Assembly: GCA_051453625.1 (NCBI GenBank) | Contig: JBOZIK010000001.1 | Coordinates: forward strand, 296,789,790 to 296,853,789 | From: Welwitschia mirabilis | Lineage: Eukaryota > Gnetophyta > Gnetopsida > Welwitschiales | Direction of reading: 5' to 3' | DNA length: 64,000 bases | Part shown: piece by piece, positions 36,901 to 47,937 of the stretch | Layout of the letters: each line of letters starts with the position of its first letter | Position numbering within the stretch: the stretch's first letter is position 1 | The notes under the pieces: generated by a model | The model's input: only the letters and a program-made list of their open reading frames with translations | Database searches by the model: none | What the model was told of the DNA's origin: nothing | Program-made: the position numbers and the translations under genes

Positions 36901-38299
36901 ATTTCATTCTTATCTATTAGATTATTAAATAAGTTAGTTTTGTTAAAATAGTTATTAGTTAATATTTCCCAGAGTAAGTAAAGTAATTCTAGACTCATGT
37001 TATACAAATTATTTTTCCAAAAGGTAAAGCTATTTATATTTTCATTTATTAAAAATCTATATTTATTAAAATGTTTGTATCTCAAGGAATTTTTAGTATT
37101 GAATCACATGTATCCTTATTGATGTAGGTCAAATAAAATAAAATTTAAAAAACTCATATCCATACTATAATATGTTTCACAATGGTTTTAAAATAAAATT
37201 AGAGTAATATTTAAATAAATGAATGAGCCTTGAAAGACAAACACACCTTTAGAATATTTGATGAGGGAAGGCTTGGATTTTTACATGAGCATTTTACAAC
37301 TATGAAAGAAAACTAACTTACATTGAGTATGGTATTAAAATTTAAGCTCCTATAATATCTAATTTTTATAGTTAGTCTTTTGGAAATAATACTACTTTAA
37401 TTATAATAAAGTACATTTTAAAAAATGAAAACATACCTAATTTATTTTAATATAATAGGTAAGCATCTTAAGAAACTAAATTGATCAATGCATTTTCTAA
37501 AGTTTATGCCTTAGAAAATTTCAAAAAAAAATTAGTTTAACCTTTATGAAACTTAAGGCTAGACTAATTCCTATATCATTTTAATTTTTATACCCAATCC
37601 ACAATTAAAGTTGTGAATTAGTTATTACATCCTATTTGATTTCATTATTAGACAAATCAAATCATGGGCTTTTATCAACTTAACTCACTAGATAACTGAT
37701 AACTAAGGTTATTAATTATTCTTTAAGTTAACTTAATTTTAGTCTTATGTTTAGTATATTAATTTCTTTAAGAGACAATGATTTATATAATTAAAAAATA
37801 GACATAACCAAATAGGTTTCTATTACAAAAATCTCTTCAATGTAAAACCTATATAACCATAAAAATCAAATGCCTTGAATTAAATATGCTAGCAAGAAAA
37901 AATTCCTTAAATTAGAGATATGTATTAAATTAACTATATGAGTTAAGGCTCAAAATCCATATTAAGGGAATAAAAAATTAGACATGAAACACATGTAATT
38001 TATAATCAAGATCAAAACCATGTTTTACTCTATAGCTTTAAGTATATCCTTTCTCTAGCTATTAAGTCCTTTAACACATGGGGAGCTGCTTGGATTGTAG
38101 TCTCTAGAACTTAGTCTCTAAAACATCTTATGATATAAAATGCTTAAATAAAAGTAATAAAAGTGAAATGTGAGAGACTTCTGTAGTTTAATCATTAGAA
38201 ATGTGGGGAGTGTAGTGGTTATGGGATGCTATGACAAATGTTGAAACACTTTCTAAAAATATATTTTATATAATTTTTTAATATTACTCACAAACACTC
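33983..38299 (+). other. E1 internal region, left part
   Basis: The plus strand shows protein-like but broken frames at 34,400-35,960. A 77-codon frame (34,815-35,048) has KRVNDALPLTTKIK and LIKMLKDLPLY. An acidic stretch near 35,200-35,330 reads FLNDLNDDDNEDKI. A 72-codon frame (35,740-35,958) has DDIDQTKIETLFQKQKEKI. The layout suggests a gag or gag-pol remnant of E1, but no diagnostic motif survives. From 36,000 to 38,299 I see only AT-rich sequence. Confidence 0.4.
34088..34187. other. Assembly gap, 100 N, flanked by an overlap
   Basis: CTAATTATTATATAGAATTA and the following GCAA stand on both sides of the gap without a difference, so the contig ends overlap. Confidence 0.85.
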
Positions 38300-38819
38300 T
38301 ATTATGCTACCAACTTATGTGTATTTGATAGGATATTATGAGTTGTTTTGCAAATAAATTAATAGATAAATGCTTAATTCTTATAATAATCGAGAACAGA
38401 GATGAAGAGAATGAAAACATGTAGTTTCTAAATAAAATACAAGCATTTCATGTAGATATAGATAAATGATATTTTTGATAATAATTCCTGCAAACAATAA
38501 GAGATTAAACTAATAGAAGATTGATAAAAAGCCTGTCGTCCACCTCATTATCTAGATGTCAGTAGTAGATGATATCTCCAAATTAGTTGACAACACTTCA
38601 CATGTAGTCCATAAGTAGTTAAACTAAAGAAGACCAAGAATTCCAATGATCAGTCTTCATTGTCTCCTCTTTCGTTCGGGTGACTTGAAGGATGATACTA
38701 TTCTCCCATACTTTTATCGAATGTTTTGCCAAGTTGTTGTCACTTCTTTGTAACTTTCCTTTGCATGTTAGTTAGAGTCTTTCCTTTACTTTTCTATCAG
38801 TCTTCTTTCCTTTTTTGTC

Positions 38820-38827
38820 TATAAATA
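38820..38827 (+). promoter_or_regulatory. TATA box of E2 5' LTR
   Basis: TATAAATA after TTTTTGTC. The same box stands at 44,517-44,524 in the 3' LTR. Confidence 0.6.
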
Positions 38828-39030
38828 AAGGTATTCCCCATAATCCCTAATCATCTTTAACAATACTTAAAATTCTTATAATAGGAGATCTTGGGATCAA
38901 AGAACCATCTTGTAATCCAGAGAGACATTACCTTAGTGTTGGATAGAGTTTCCTCCATTGAGGAACGACTACTTTGTGATATAGATGTTTTTTATGCTTT
39001 TAATATGAAGTATCTTCTTTTATAATAAAT

Positions 39031-39130
39031 NNNNNNNNNNNNNNNNNNNNNNNNNNNNNNNNNNNNNNNNNNNNNNNNNNNNNNNNNNNNNNNNNNNNNN
39101 NNNNNNNNNNNNNNNNNNNNNNNNNNNNNN
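39031..39130. other. Assembly gap, 100 N, flanked by an overlap
   Basis: About 58 bases from TTTGTGATATAGATG to TTATAAT recur on both sides with two differences. The 3' LTR has this stretch once, which shows the duplication is not part of the element. Confidence 0.9.
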
Positions 39131-39564
39131 TTTGTGATATAGATGTCTTTTATGCTTTTAATATGAAGTATCTTCTTTTATAATCAATATTTATAAGAAC
39201 TTCTCTCTCATAGTTTATGTTGTTCAAGATTTATGATAGGTCTCTTCTATTATATAGATTATGAGGGTAGCCTTTGTTAAGGTTGAGCTTGATTAGATTA
39301 GGTGCATCGTTATTTCTTTTTTTAGATTATTTTTGTATAAGTATATTTTAATTTCATGCATTGCAATTTATTTCAGTAGATTAGAGTTACATATTTCTAT
39401 CTCAAAATCAACTCTATTCTTTTCATACTATTAGTCTTTGATGGAATTATAACATTTGGATCACTCTCGACTATACAAACATGTCATGTTTGTGCATCTT
39501 ATTTGTAATTAATAGGATTTAGATCAAGGTGTGAAGCATTGTATAAATTCACACCATAACAAAT

Positions 39565-39582
39565 TGGCACCGTTGCTGAGGA
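39565..39582 (+). promoter_or_regulatory. E2 primer-binding site, tRNA-Asp type
   Basis: TGGCACCGTTGCTGAGGA lies three bases after the LTR end. It differs from the TGGCGCCGTTGCCGGGGA site typical of Athila elements only by transitions (G to A twice, C to T once). Minus-strand DNA synthesis would start here. Confidence 0.85.
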
Positions 39583-40160
39583 AGGCTGCTTGGAAATCGA
39601 GAGTTGTCACTGCTTCAATGGATAGTCTAGAAGTTTGCTACAGTAACGGTATACTAGTACTCTATAAGTTTTTTGTTTTAGCTTTTAATTTTTACTAACT
39701 TCTGACGTCCCCTTCATCATCCAAACATCATAGTTAGATGACTGTTCTTTTTCTATTTTTTTTTTGTTATCTAGGGTATCATCTAGACGATGTACAAGAT
39801 GACACTTTAGATTTGAGACTAAATGGTTAAGATTGAAAAAGGCAAAAAATACCAGAGCAAGAAATAATTCATCGTAGAAAATATCAAAGAAGATTTGCTA
39901 AATTTTGAAATTAAAAATTAAAATAGTGAAGGTATGTAAAATTTATAATTTCCTGAAATTTCTAATTTTAGTTCTGTAGAGTCTAATACCATATCAACCT
40001 CTTACTAAAAATAACTTATTTCTTCGAATCCATTCCCTATTATTGGAACTATTACTTCTACTCCTTCTCCAACCAATCTTGTGCTACTTTGAGAGATCTC
40101 ATAGAGAATAAAAGACTTGAAATCTAAAACCCCTTTGACTTCCCTTCTGGTGATGACGTA
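39583..40160 (+). other. E2 leader
   Basis: Contains the motif pair CTTCTGACGTCCCCTTCATC (39,701) and GGTATCATCTAGACGATG (39,774) and a short basic stretch before gag. No clear start codon for gag can be chosen. Confidence 0.5.
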
Positions 40161-41617
40161 GAACTGAAAAACCTAAATGATTACCTTATCTTTCAAGAAA
40201 AACCTGAGGAAGATCCTCTAAAACACATTACCAACATTAAACAACTCATTCTTACTTTCGCAAATGGTAAAAAGAGAATAACTGATAGAACCTATATGGT
40301 TGTCTTTTCCATAACCTTGAGAGATAAAGCAAAAACTTGGCTTAGGACAATTCCCCATAAGAGTGTAAAATCTTGGAGTCAAGTTTAAAAAGCCTTCATA
40401 AAGAGATTTATGAATGAAACCACCATCCAGAAATGTAAGAAAGAAGTCACAACTTCCAATAACTGTCTAACGAAAACTATGCCTCTGCTTATGAGCGATT
40501 CTTTATTTCTTTACATTTAAACCCCATAGATGCCTTTTCTGAGGTAGAATAAATAGACTATTTTTATAGTAGGTTAAACAGTTATACCAAGTAACTTATA
40601 GATTTCTCTTGTGTAGGAAATCTATTAAACCAAATCTTAGAATATGCTTAGAAGATTTTATAAGACTTACTTGAAGTAAGTCAAAATTGGCCAAAACCCT
40701 CATCTAGAGAAAACAGAACAGTAGGCCAAATCATCAAAGATATCAAAGAAGTCAAACACGAGAAAGCTAAAATAAAAATAGAAAATAAACCAACTAGTAT
40801 TATTAAGTATTTCACTTCTACCTTAGAGAAATACACCTAGATGATCCTTGATGCTAAAGTGGCAACTGAGAAAAGTTAAATTATTGTTTCAACTTATGAT
40901 TTGTGCGAGGATAGTTATCACATCAGAAAATATTATCCTTTACTTCCTACATGCAAAGAAAGAATTTATGAAGAAGTTCATACTTTGAACTAAGAACCCT
41001 CTAACTACATTCAAAACTATAACCAAAGACAAGTCCCAAATTACAATTTTCAGAATAGGATGAATGAACAACCTAACAATTTCCAAACACATTATCTTAA
41101 CTCCTAACCATTTCAAAATATATTTGAACATCAAAACTTTTAATCCAACTATTCAAATAACTTAATAAAACCTTCCAGCTTCTAAAAACATAGTGATCCT
41201 CTTAGAAATTATATTAAGGAGTTGAGAAAAACTCAGGAGAAGACAAACACAAGCATAGAAAATCTTATGAACATCTTACAACAAACTATGCTTACTAACC
41301 AAAGACCACAAGGGACCTTTGCCATTTAACCTTTACTAAATCCTAATAAAGTACAAAAATACTATAAGGTGGTAACAAGAAGTGGAATTGACACAACTCC
41401 CCCCACTCATAAGGCTTTAACTTCCTCAAATAATAAGAATGATAAGGAAGAGGACATAGAAATTCTAAAAAATCATTCCTTCCCTTCTTCACTTAGTAAC
41501 AAAAAGAAAGATCAGTCCTAAAAGAAATCTACTATCCCATGGGTTAAAAGGCTTAATAAAAACCCCATCTTTGACGATTATTTAAAAGCATTAATGCAAA
41601 ATGTGAGCATCAACTTA
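40161..41617 (+). pseudogene. E2 gag remnant
   Basis: Structural protein of the particle. Readable blocks in order: EKPEEDPLKHITNIKQLILT and SITLRDKAKTWLRTIPHKSV, the hallmark LRDKAKTWL of Athila/Tat capsid (about 40,200-40,370); ASAYERFFISLHLNP after a frameshift (about 40,480); a linker with VKHEKAKIKIENK; the zinc knuckle at 40,895; an Asn/Gln/Tyr-rich stretch (about 41,010-41,120); RKTQEKTNTSIENLMNILQQ (about 41,230); then WVKRLNKNPIFDDYLKALMQ, which in intact elements leads into the protease. Many in-frame stops. A 100-N gap and a repeated stretch follow. Confidence 0.85.
40895..40936 (+). pseudogene. E2 gag zinc knuckle, two Cys lost
   Basis: YDLCEDSYHIRKYY has the CX2CX4HX4C spacing, but the first and last Cys are Tyr, each one G-to-A step. 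E3's knuckle is hit the same way at partly different positions. Confidence 0.7.
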
Positions 41618-41717
41618 NNNNNNNNNNNNNNNNNNNNNNNNNNNNNNNNNNNNNNNNNNNNNNNNNNNNNNNNNNNNNNNNNNNNNNNNNNNNNNNNNNN
41701 NNNNNNNNNNNNNNNNN
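41618..41717. other. Assembly gap, 100 N, flanked by a diverged repeat
   Basis: The stretch 41,718-42,000 repeats 41,248-41,530. Thirteen differences were counted in the first 106 bases, all transitions, far more than at other gaps. Confidence 0.85.
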
Positions 41718-42018
41718 CACAAACATAGAAAATCTTGTGAACATTTTACAACAAACTATGCTTGCCAATCAAAGACTACAAGGGACCCTTGCCACTCAGC
41801 CTTTACCAAATCCTAATGAAGTACAAAAGATTGTAAGGTGATGATAAGAAATGGAAATAACATGACTCCCCCTACTCATGAGACTTCAACTTCTCAAAAT
41901 GATAAGAACGATGAGGAAGAGGACATAGAAATCCTAAAAAATCATTCTTTCTGTTCTTCACTTAGTAACAAAAACAAAAATTAGTCCCAAAAGAAAAATT
42001 AGAGGGAAACTGTAGAAT
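41718..42018 (+). repeat. Second copy of part of E2 gag
   Basis: Repeats 41,248-41,530 and keeps more of the ancestral C and G residues than the first copy. It is either a paralogous or allelic contig placed here, or a real tandem duplication inside gag. Confidence 0.7.
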
Positions 42019-42138
42019 NNNNNNNNNNNNNNNNNNNNNNNNNNNNNNNNNNNNNNNNNNNNNNNNNNNNNNNNNNNNNNNNNNNNNNNNNNNNNNNNNN
42101 NNNNNNNNNNNNNNNNNNNNNNNNNNNNNNNNNNNNNN
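42019..42138. other. Assembly gap, 120 N, before E2 protease tail
   Basis: Covers the place where the protease active site would be expected. Confidence 0.8.
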
Positions 42139-42470
42139 ATCTATCAAGGACTTGGTCATTTAGATAGAAAAAGCTTTCTACCCTATAGACATAGTTGTTT
42201 TAGAAGTTGAGAATCAAGGTGAATATCCCCTACTTCTAGGGAGAGCTTTCTGTGCAATAGCCCATTGCATCATAGATACAAGAGCTGAATTAATGAAATG
42301 TTATTTTAGAAATAAGTGATTTTTAATAAGAGTGTTTGATGCAGCAGAAAAATATTTAATCAATGATTTAGGATTTGAGGAAGATATCAAACCTAGCCTA
42401 TTTTTACAAAACTATCCAAATCTAAAACAAATTGTAAAAGATCAAATCCTAAAAATTATAAGTGAAAAAT
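42139..42470 (+). pseudogene. E2 protease C-terminal remnant
   Basis: IEKAFYPIDIVVLEVENQ then EYPLLLGRAFCAIAHCIIDT (42,165-42,285) corresponds to the FP-DF-VLD and LGRPFL blocks of Athila-type aspartic protease, followed by ELMKCYFRNK and a linker FEEDIKPSLFLQNYPN. The active-site Asp block would lie in the preceding gap. The reading peters out near 42,470, and no RT follows. Confidence 0.8.
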
Positions 42471-42883
42471 AGTATACACACATAGAAAATGATTGAAATG
42501 ACATCAGGAACTTTAGACACAACTGTGAACAAAGTAAAAGCATTTGTTCCCTACCTAAATTCTTTCTTAGCCTACTTCTTAGTTAAATATTGTGACTTCA
42601 CCTAATTATTTTTTTAACTTAACTTCTTTATTACTCTATAAAGTATCATGTTTAGTTCTTTACTTGGGCATTTATAAGTGGTAATATTGGATTCACTCAA
42701 TCTTGAGACATTCGTATGTCTATGGACTATATTTACAGGAAGATACCTTGTTCCTTGTATTGTTTTTTTTAATGGTGGTTAAATATTAAGTTATCAAAGA
42801 GTGTTATTTTCTGTCTTTTACTTTACTTATTCACCTTAGTATTTCTTAAGTGTATGATCCTATAGGAATAATTCTTTTATATT

Positions 42884-42888
<5 letters not shown>

Positions 42889-42951
<63 letters not shown>
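42889..42951 (+). repeat. (GA)n microsatellite in E2
   Basis: Over 60 bases of AG/GA with one AAAG interruption. It sits after TTCAAAG at the same place as the GAA array in E5 (59,790-59,851). Confidence 0.95.
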
Positions 42952-42952
<1 letters not shown>

Positions 42953-43031
42953 GAAAAGCGTGATGTACTACAACAAGTACACTAGGGTAAATATTTCTAA
43001 GAGGAGCCTTTGGCAGTTTGATATTGTAGCT

Positions 43032-43105
43032 NNNNNNNNNNNNNNNNNNNNNNNNNNNNNNNNNNNNNNNNNNNNNNNNNNNNNNNNNNNNNNNNNNNNN
43101 NNNNN
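43032..43105. other. Assembly gap, 74 N
   Basis: Bounded by GTAGCT and TCATCATGG. In E5 the same two words are separated by exactly 74 bases (59,947-60,020), so the size is right and the content can be predicted. Confidence 0.9.
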
Positions 43106-43980
43106 TCATCATGGTAAAAGAAATAAAAATTTTAGTATTACGACTTGATCATTTCACTTTTAAATATTTTGGTAAGTTTGTAGGTAGAAATAGGTGAGTC
43201 CATTTCTTAGATACTTTTGATTCTGACTTTTATTATTCTACCCACTTGAAACCTTAGATATTGCCATAATCGCTACCTTTTCAAATTAACTTTATGGAGT
43301 TAATACATTTTGTCATGCATATTTAATTAAGTGATGTTATGATGTTTTCCTTTGGAGTTTGCTAGATTAGTACTTAGAATAGGTGAACAATCTTCTACTT
43401 GTTTCTTGCATTCATTTTCCTCTGATTTTATTTTGTTTTCATGTCTACTATTTTCTAGTTATTTTTACATTTTTATTTTTCCTTAGGATTTTCCATTTTT
43501 GTTAGTTTAGGCAATTCAGAATGCATTGCATATTTTAAGTGGAGGACAGGACACATATATTTTCAGTATTTCTGATACAAATTTTTTTAATTATGAGAAA
43601 TCATTATTGTAAATCCTCCTTTCAGGCCAGTTACTGAAATAGGATTTCTTGATTTTTACATAATTATCTTTATATTTAACTGAGGAGCTATTTAATTGAA
43701 TTAACAAAATATTTGATTTTTGTCACAAGTTCTAGTTTTGAAAATCTTTTAAGGAACTTGTTGTCCCCATTATCATTCAGACGACATTCTGGATGACCAA
43801 TTTTACTAATTCTTTATAAGTATTTTTCTTTAGTTCTTGAACTCTTCAAATTTCAGTCCATTATTAATATATATTGCAAATCTTTTTTAGATACTTTCTT
43901 TAGATGTCCCAGCTATGTTTATTGTTTAAAATTTGGCTTGTACATATGGTTTACTACTTGGTTTTATTAGGAACTGATAA

Positions 43981-43994
43981 GGCTAAGTGGGGGG
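43981..43994 (+). promoter_or_regulatory. E2 polypurine tract
   Basis: GGCTAAGTGGGGGG stands three bases before the 3' LTR. E5 has GGCTAAGTGGGG at the same place (62,939-62,950). It would prime plus-strand DNA synthesis. Confidence 0.8.
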
Positions 43995-44516
43995 CTATGT
44001 TATGCTGCCAACTTATGTGTATTTGATAAGGTATTATGAGTTGTTTTACAGATAAATTAATAAATAAATTCTTAATTCTTATAATAATAGAGAACCAAGA
44101 TGAAGAGAATGAAAACATGTAGTTTCTAGATAAAATACAAGCATTTCATGTGGATATAAATAAACGATTTTTTGAATAATAATTCTCGCAAAAAATAAGA
44201 GATCAGACTAATAGAAGATTAACAAAAAGTCCATCATCCACCTCATCATCCAGACGTCAGTAGCGGACGATATCTCCAAATTAGTTAACAAAACTTCACA
44301 TGCAATCCATAAGTAGTTAAACTAAAGCAGATCAAGAGTTTTAATGATCAGTCTTCTTTGTCTCCTTCTTTGTTCAGATGAAATGAAGGATGATATTATT
44401 CTTTCATACTTTTACCAAATGTTTTCCTGAGTTATCATTACTTCTTTATGATTTTTTTTGCATGCTAGCTAGAGTCTTTCCTTTACTTTTCTATTAGTCT
44501 CCTTTTCTTTTCTGTC

Positions 44517-44524
44517 TATAAATA
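44517..44524 (+). promoter_or_regulatory. TATA box of E2 3' LTR
   Basis: TATAAATA, same place as 38,820-38,827. Confidence 0.6.
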
Positions 44525-44801
44525 ATGGTATCTCCCTCGATCCCTAATCATCTTCAATAGTACCTAACATTCTCTTAATAGGAGATCTTGGAACTGGAGA
44601 ACCATCTTGTAATCAAGAGAGAGATTACCTTAGTATTGAGCAGCGTTTCCTTCATTGACGAATGACTACTTTGTGATGCAGATGTCTTTTATGCTTTTAA
44701 TGTGAATTATTTTCTTTTATGTTTAATATTTGCAGGAAATTTTCCCTCATAGTTTATGTTGTTTAAGATTCGTGACATGTCTCTTTTATTCTATAGATTA
44801 T

Positions 44802-44895
44802 NNNNNNNNNNNNNNNNNNNNNNNNNNNNNNNNNNNNNNNNNNNNNNNNNNNNNNNNNNNNNNNNNNNNNNNNNNNNNNNNNNNNNNNNNNNNNN
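44802..44895. other. Assembly gap, 94 N, in E2 3' LTR
   Basis: Bounded by TATAGATTAT and GCATTGCAAT. The 5' LTR has 95 bases between these words (39,263-39,357). Confidence 0.9.
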
Positions 44896-45099
44896 GCATT
44901 GCAATTTATTTTAGTAGATTAGGATTACATATTTCTATCTCAAAATCAACTCTATTCTTTTCATACTATTGGATTTCAATGGAATTATGACATTCGAATC
45001 ACTCCTGACTATACTAGCATGTTATGTTTGTGCATCTTATTTGTAATTAATAGGATTTAGATCAAGGCATGAAACATTACTTAAATTTACACCGCAACA

Positions 45100-47306
45100 C
45101 ACACCACTTTTAAAGTTCTTAATGCAATTTTTACTACTCTTTCTTAGAGATAAAGTTTGATAAGCTACCTGGCTTATTTAGCATACCTTATTTGAAAGAG
45201 AGAATGATTACTATAAGATATCCTATGACTGCTAATTAGAAAGTAATGATATTGAAGGCCATAATAAGACATAATAAACTCTTAAGAAAGCTATTATTAA
45301 GAATCTTACAAATGAAGAACTATTAAGGATCTACTATGAAATTATTTGAAAGATTATGAAATTCAAAATGATCAATGAATTTGTTAAGATTGTCTAATGC
45401 AATGGGAATTATAAAGAGAGAGAAAATTATTGTTATAATTTTCTTTGTATAGAATTTTTGGTTTCATACCATTAACTCTTATTTATTATCCAAGAGTTTT
45501 CTAGTTTTTACTAGTAAAGCATCTTGAGCAAAGTATCATTTAAAGAGAAAAATTTGATTACAATGACAATGATTAATGGACTACCTAGATGATACCATTA
45601 TGGATGACTAACATACTTGATGTTAAAATAAGCATCGTAGCTTAGCCCATAGTTGAGCAATACAATGCTAAATTCCACCATGTTTGTATCATAGCCTTCA
45701 CTCTATAGGTTTTGATATCCATAAGCACCTTCCACTAATTGAAGGGAGGATAGTGGTAATTCAAGATGTTCTCAGTAATGCATTATTAATAGCTTTATTA
45801 TTAACGAAAGTGCGTAGATTATGTACTTACTAACACCCATCAAAACATTTCATCATCTTAGCTATAGCTAGATAATTTTTGGCCATGAAATGCATTAGCA
45901 GTTGAGTTTTTTGTGCATGTATTTCATTACTAATAATGTTTACATAACATGATAATAATAAATCATTATATGATCTTTAACAAGTGAAGTGAGTTAATGC
46001 TGTTAGAAGAGGATAACATCAGTGGCATTAAAAAGTTATTAAAGGATAGCAGTATAAAGAGATTTTTATTGCATGATAACATTATCACCATCCTATGAAG
46101 AAATGTTATTCATAGTCTCTACAGTAGTTTCCAAAAGCAAAAGGATGAGAATAAAGAAAATGACAATGAGATTACTAGTGGTGACTATCATGGATATGGA
46201 AGTTCATTTAAGAGTGACCAACACTTAAGCTTAAAGACCCTTTTTAACAACATGGTTCTCAAAGATCCCCTTCAAGTTCTAGGATATCTTAGTGAGTTGT
46301 GAAAATCCTTCTAGATTTCCATCTTCTTCTCATGAATTTAATTTTTTTTCTTCTAATTTTATTATTAAATACCTCTTTGAGAATTATTAAATTTCCCTTT
46401 GAATCTCTAAAGACCTCCTTTGACAAGCTAACTTGTCATCATTCTCCACATCTTTACCTTATTAAAAACATGTATAGAACTCTTTAAATAATTGTTAGAG
46501 GCCCTTTTAAAAATTTATATTTAAATATTTCAATATATAATCAAAGATTTTTTAAAATAATATTAATAGTTATTTTAAAAAAAGAATAAATATATTAATA
46601 ATTAAAAAGAAAAGGAGCACAAAAAATTAATTTGAAAAGTTATATACAAGCATGTTTTTTTAATTTCAATTTTATTATTTATAAATGTTATTCTAGCAAC
46701 TATAAAGTACATGATAAGAGGTAATGTTAGAATATAAAAACTCTAGATTTGTTTTAATACTCATTCTAATAATGCACATGTTATAGATTGTAAGAAATAC
46801 CATTATTTAAGTTTTTAAGCATTTATGATAAATATATGTACTTTAAAAATTATTTTTAATTTGATACATTATTTAATAGTATAGAGTTGAAGATTTAAAA
46901 TTTGTTAAAGAAACATATTCTATTAATATAATGAGATAGGTATCAAGCCAATAGTACATGTTAGATTCTAACCAAATAAGATCCAATTAAATTACATTCT
47001 AGATAAATGCTATAGCTATTTGATTATTTTCTAGGAACTAGGAAAAATTTGGTTTTATGAAAAATGATGAAAAAAATTTACATAAAAGGTGATATATTTT
47101 ATGCATAATTATAGATTAGAAACNNNNNNNNNNNNNNNNNNNNNNNNNNNNNNNNNNNNNNNNNNNNNNNNNNNNNNNNNNNNNNNNNNNNNNNNNNNNN
47201 NNNNNNNNNNNNNNNNNNNNNNNAATTAAATTACATTCTAGATAAATGCTATAGCTGTTTGATTATTTTCTAGGAACTAGGAAAAATTTGGTTTTATGAA
47301 AAACGA
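45100..47306 (+). other. E1 internal region, right part
   Basis: Continues the E1 interior after E2. Protein-like scraps such as KKAIIKNLTNEELLRIYYEI (about 45,280-45,350) and VEQYNAKFHHVC (about 45,650) are visible on the plus strand, but they match no domain I recognise. A 62-codon frame at 46,299-46,487 is not recognised. From 46,500 the sequence is AT-rich with no feature. No polypurine tract could be identified before the right LTR. Confidence 0.35.
47124..47223. other. Assembly gap, 100 N, flanked by an overlap
   Basis: About 135 bases from AATTAAATTACATTCTAG (46,989) to TAGATTAGAAAC recur after the gap (47,224) with only a few differences. The true E1 right LTR start is therefore counted once, at 47,307. 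Confidence 0.9.
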
Positions 47307-47937
47307 TGAAAAAAATTTACATGAAAGGTGATATTATTTATGCATAATTATAGATTAGAAACATAGGAGCTAATATTTAGGTATTAAATTATATTAGTAA
47401 TTAGACTGCCATAGAAAATAGTTTATAAATAGATGTATTACTAAGAATTTAATATTTATTATAATTATTTGCAAGAATTTATATAGATTTGGAGGATGAA
47501 GAAAAAATCACAAACAATTGCTAATAAAGAACAAAATGACAAAAAAAGGAATTTCATTACATGTAAATGCCACATGACAAATGGCGCAAATCTTGAAGTA
47601 GAAGAAAATTAATTTAAACACTACTAAATTCATGCATAACAAGTGGTGATGTACTCATTTAATGTAGGAGGAGCTATTATTCACCCTTATACAAGTGTTC
47701 TCCTTCAAACTACTTAAAAACTAGTATAAATATAACTTAAAGCTACTATAATAGTATATTTTTCCACACTTTACATAACATCTAAGAATGGTAGCAAGCC
47801 TTGGGATCAACATTAGAGTAATCTTCTTCATTTTAGTTGTGACATATAAAGGAAATACTATTTGTAACTAGTTTATTCATCATAGTATAAGAATTATGTT
47901 TCTAAAAATAATTGTATTTGCATTATTATTTTTATCA
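47307..47937 (+). repeat. E1 right LTR, first part
   Basis: Starts TGAAAAAAATTTACATG and follows 18,105-18,735 block by block, including the TATA box at 47,725-47,734, TAGGAGGAGCTATTA and CTTCTTCATTTTAG. It stops where E4 begins. Confidence 0.75.

Larger units (their letters stand above)
38300..39561 (+). repeat. E2 5' LTR
   Basis: Pairs with 43,998-45,099 along its whole length. It starts TATTATGCT where the 3' copy has TGTTATGCT, so the terminal TG has become TA. It ends ACCATAACA. Its apparent extra length comes from a 100-N gap plus a repeated contig end of about 58 bases. Confidence 0.9.
42471..43980 (+). other. E2 3' region, shared with E5
   Basis: The sequence runs parallel to 59,400-60,420 of E5: TTGGATTCACTCAATCTTGA, GGAAGATACCTTGTTCCTTG, a microsatellite, GTAGCT, TCATCATGG, a stretch ending TTCCTTTGGAGTTTGCTAG, and AGGTGAACAATCTTCTAC. 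The 3' ORF remnant of E5 (61,300-61,920) has no counterpart, so E2's 3' region is shorter. Nothing coding is recognised. Confidence 0.7.
38300..45099 (+). mobile_element. E2: Athila-type element with gag and protease only, nested in E1
   Basis: A 1.1-kb LTR pair (38,300-39,561 and 43,998-45,099) encloses a tRNA-Asp-type primer-binding site, gag, zinc knuckle, protease, a 3' non-coding region and a polypurine tract. No RT, RNase H or integrase lies between protease (to about 42,300) and the 3' region shared with E5 (from about 42,530), so the whole enzyme part is missing. The possible target duplication is CACTC (38,295-38,299) against CACAC (45,100-45,104), one mismatch. The LTRs differ at about 12 of the first 150 positions counted by eye, fewer than the E1 pair, so E2 is younger than its host element. 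Confidence 0.9.
43998..45099 (+). repeat. E2 3' LTR
   Basis: Begins TGTTATGCTGCC and ends ACCGCAACA. It keeps CpG sites (CCAGACGTC, AGCGGACGAT) that are TG or CA in the 5' copy, so it is the less decayed of the two. Its 94-N gap corresponds to 95 bases in the 5' LTR. Confidence 0.9.

Noticed and set aside
42846-43148. Frames of 88 and 65 codons around the (GA)n tract
   Set aside because: Made of microsatellite and N codons. The region is non-coding in both E2 and E5.
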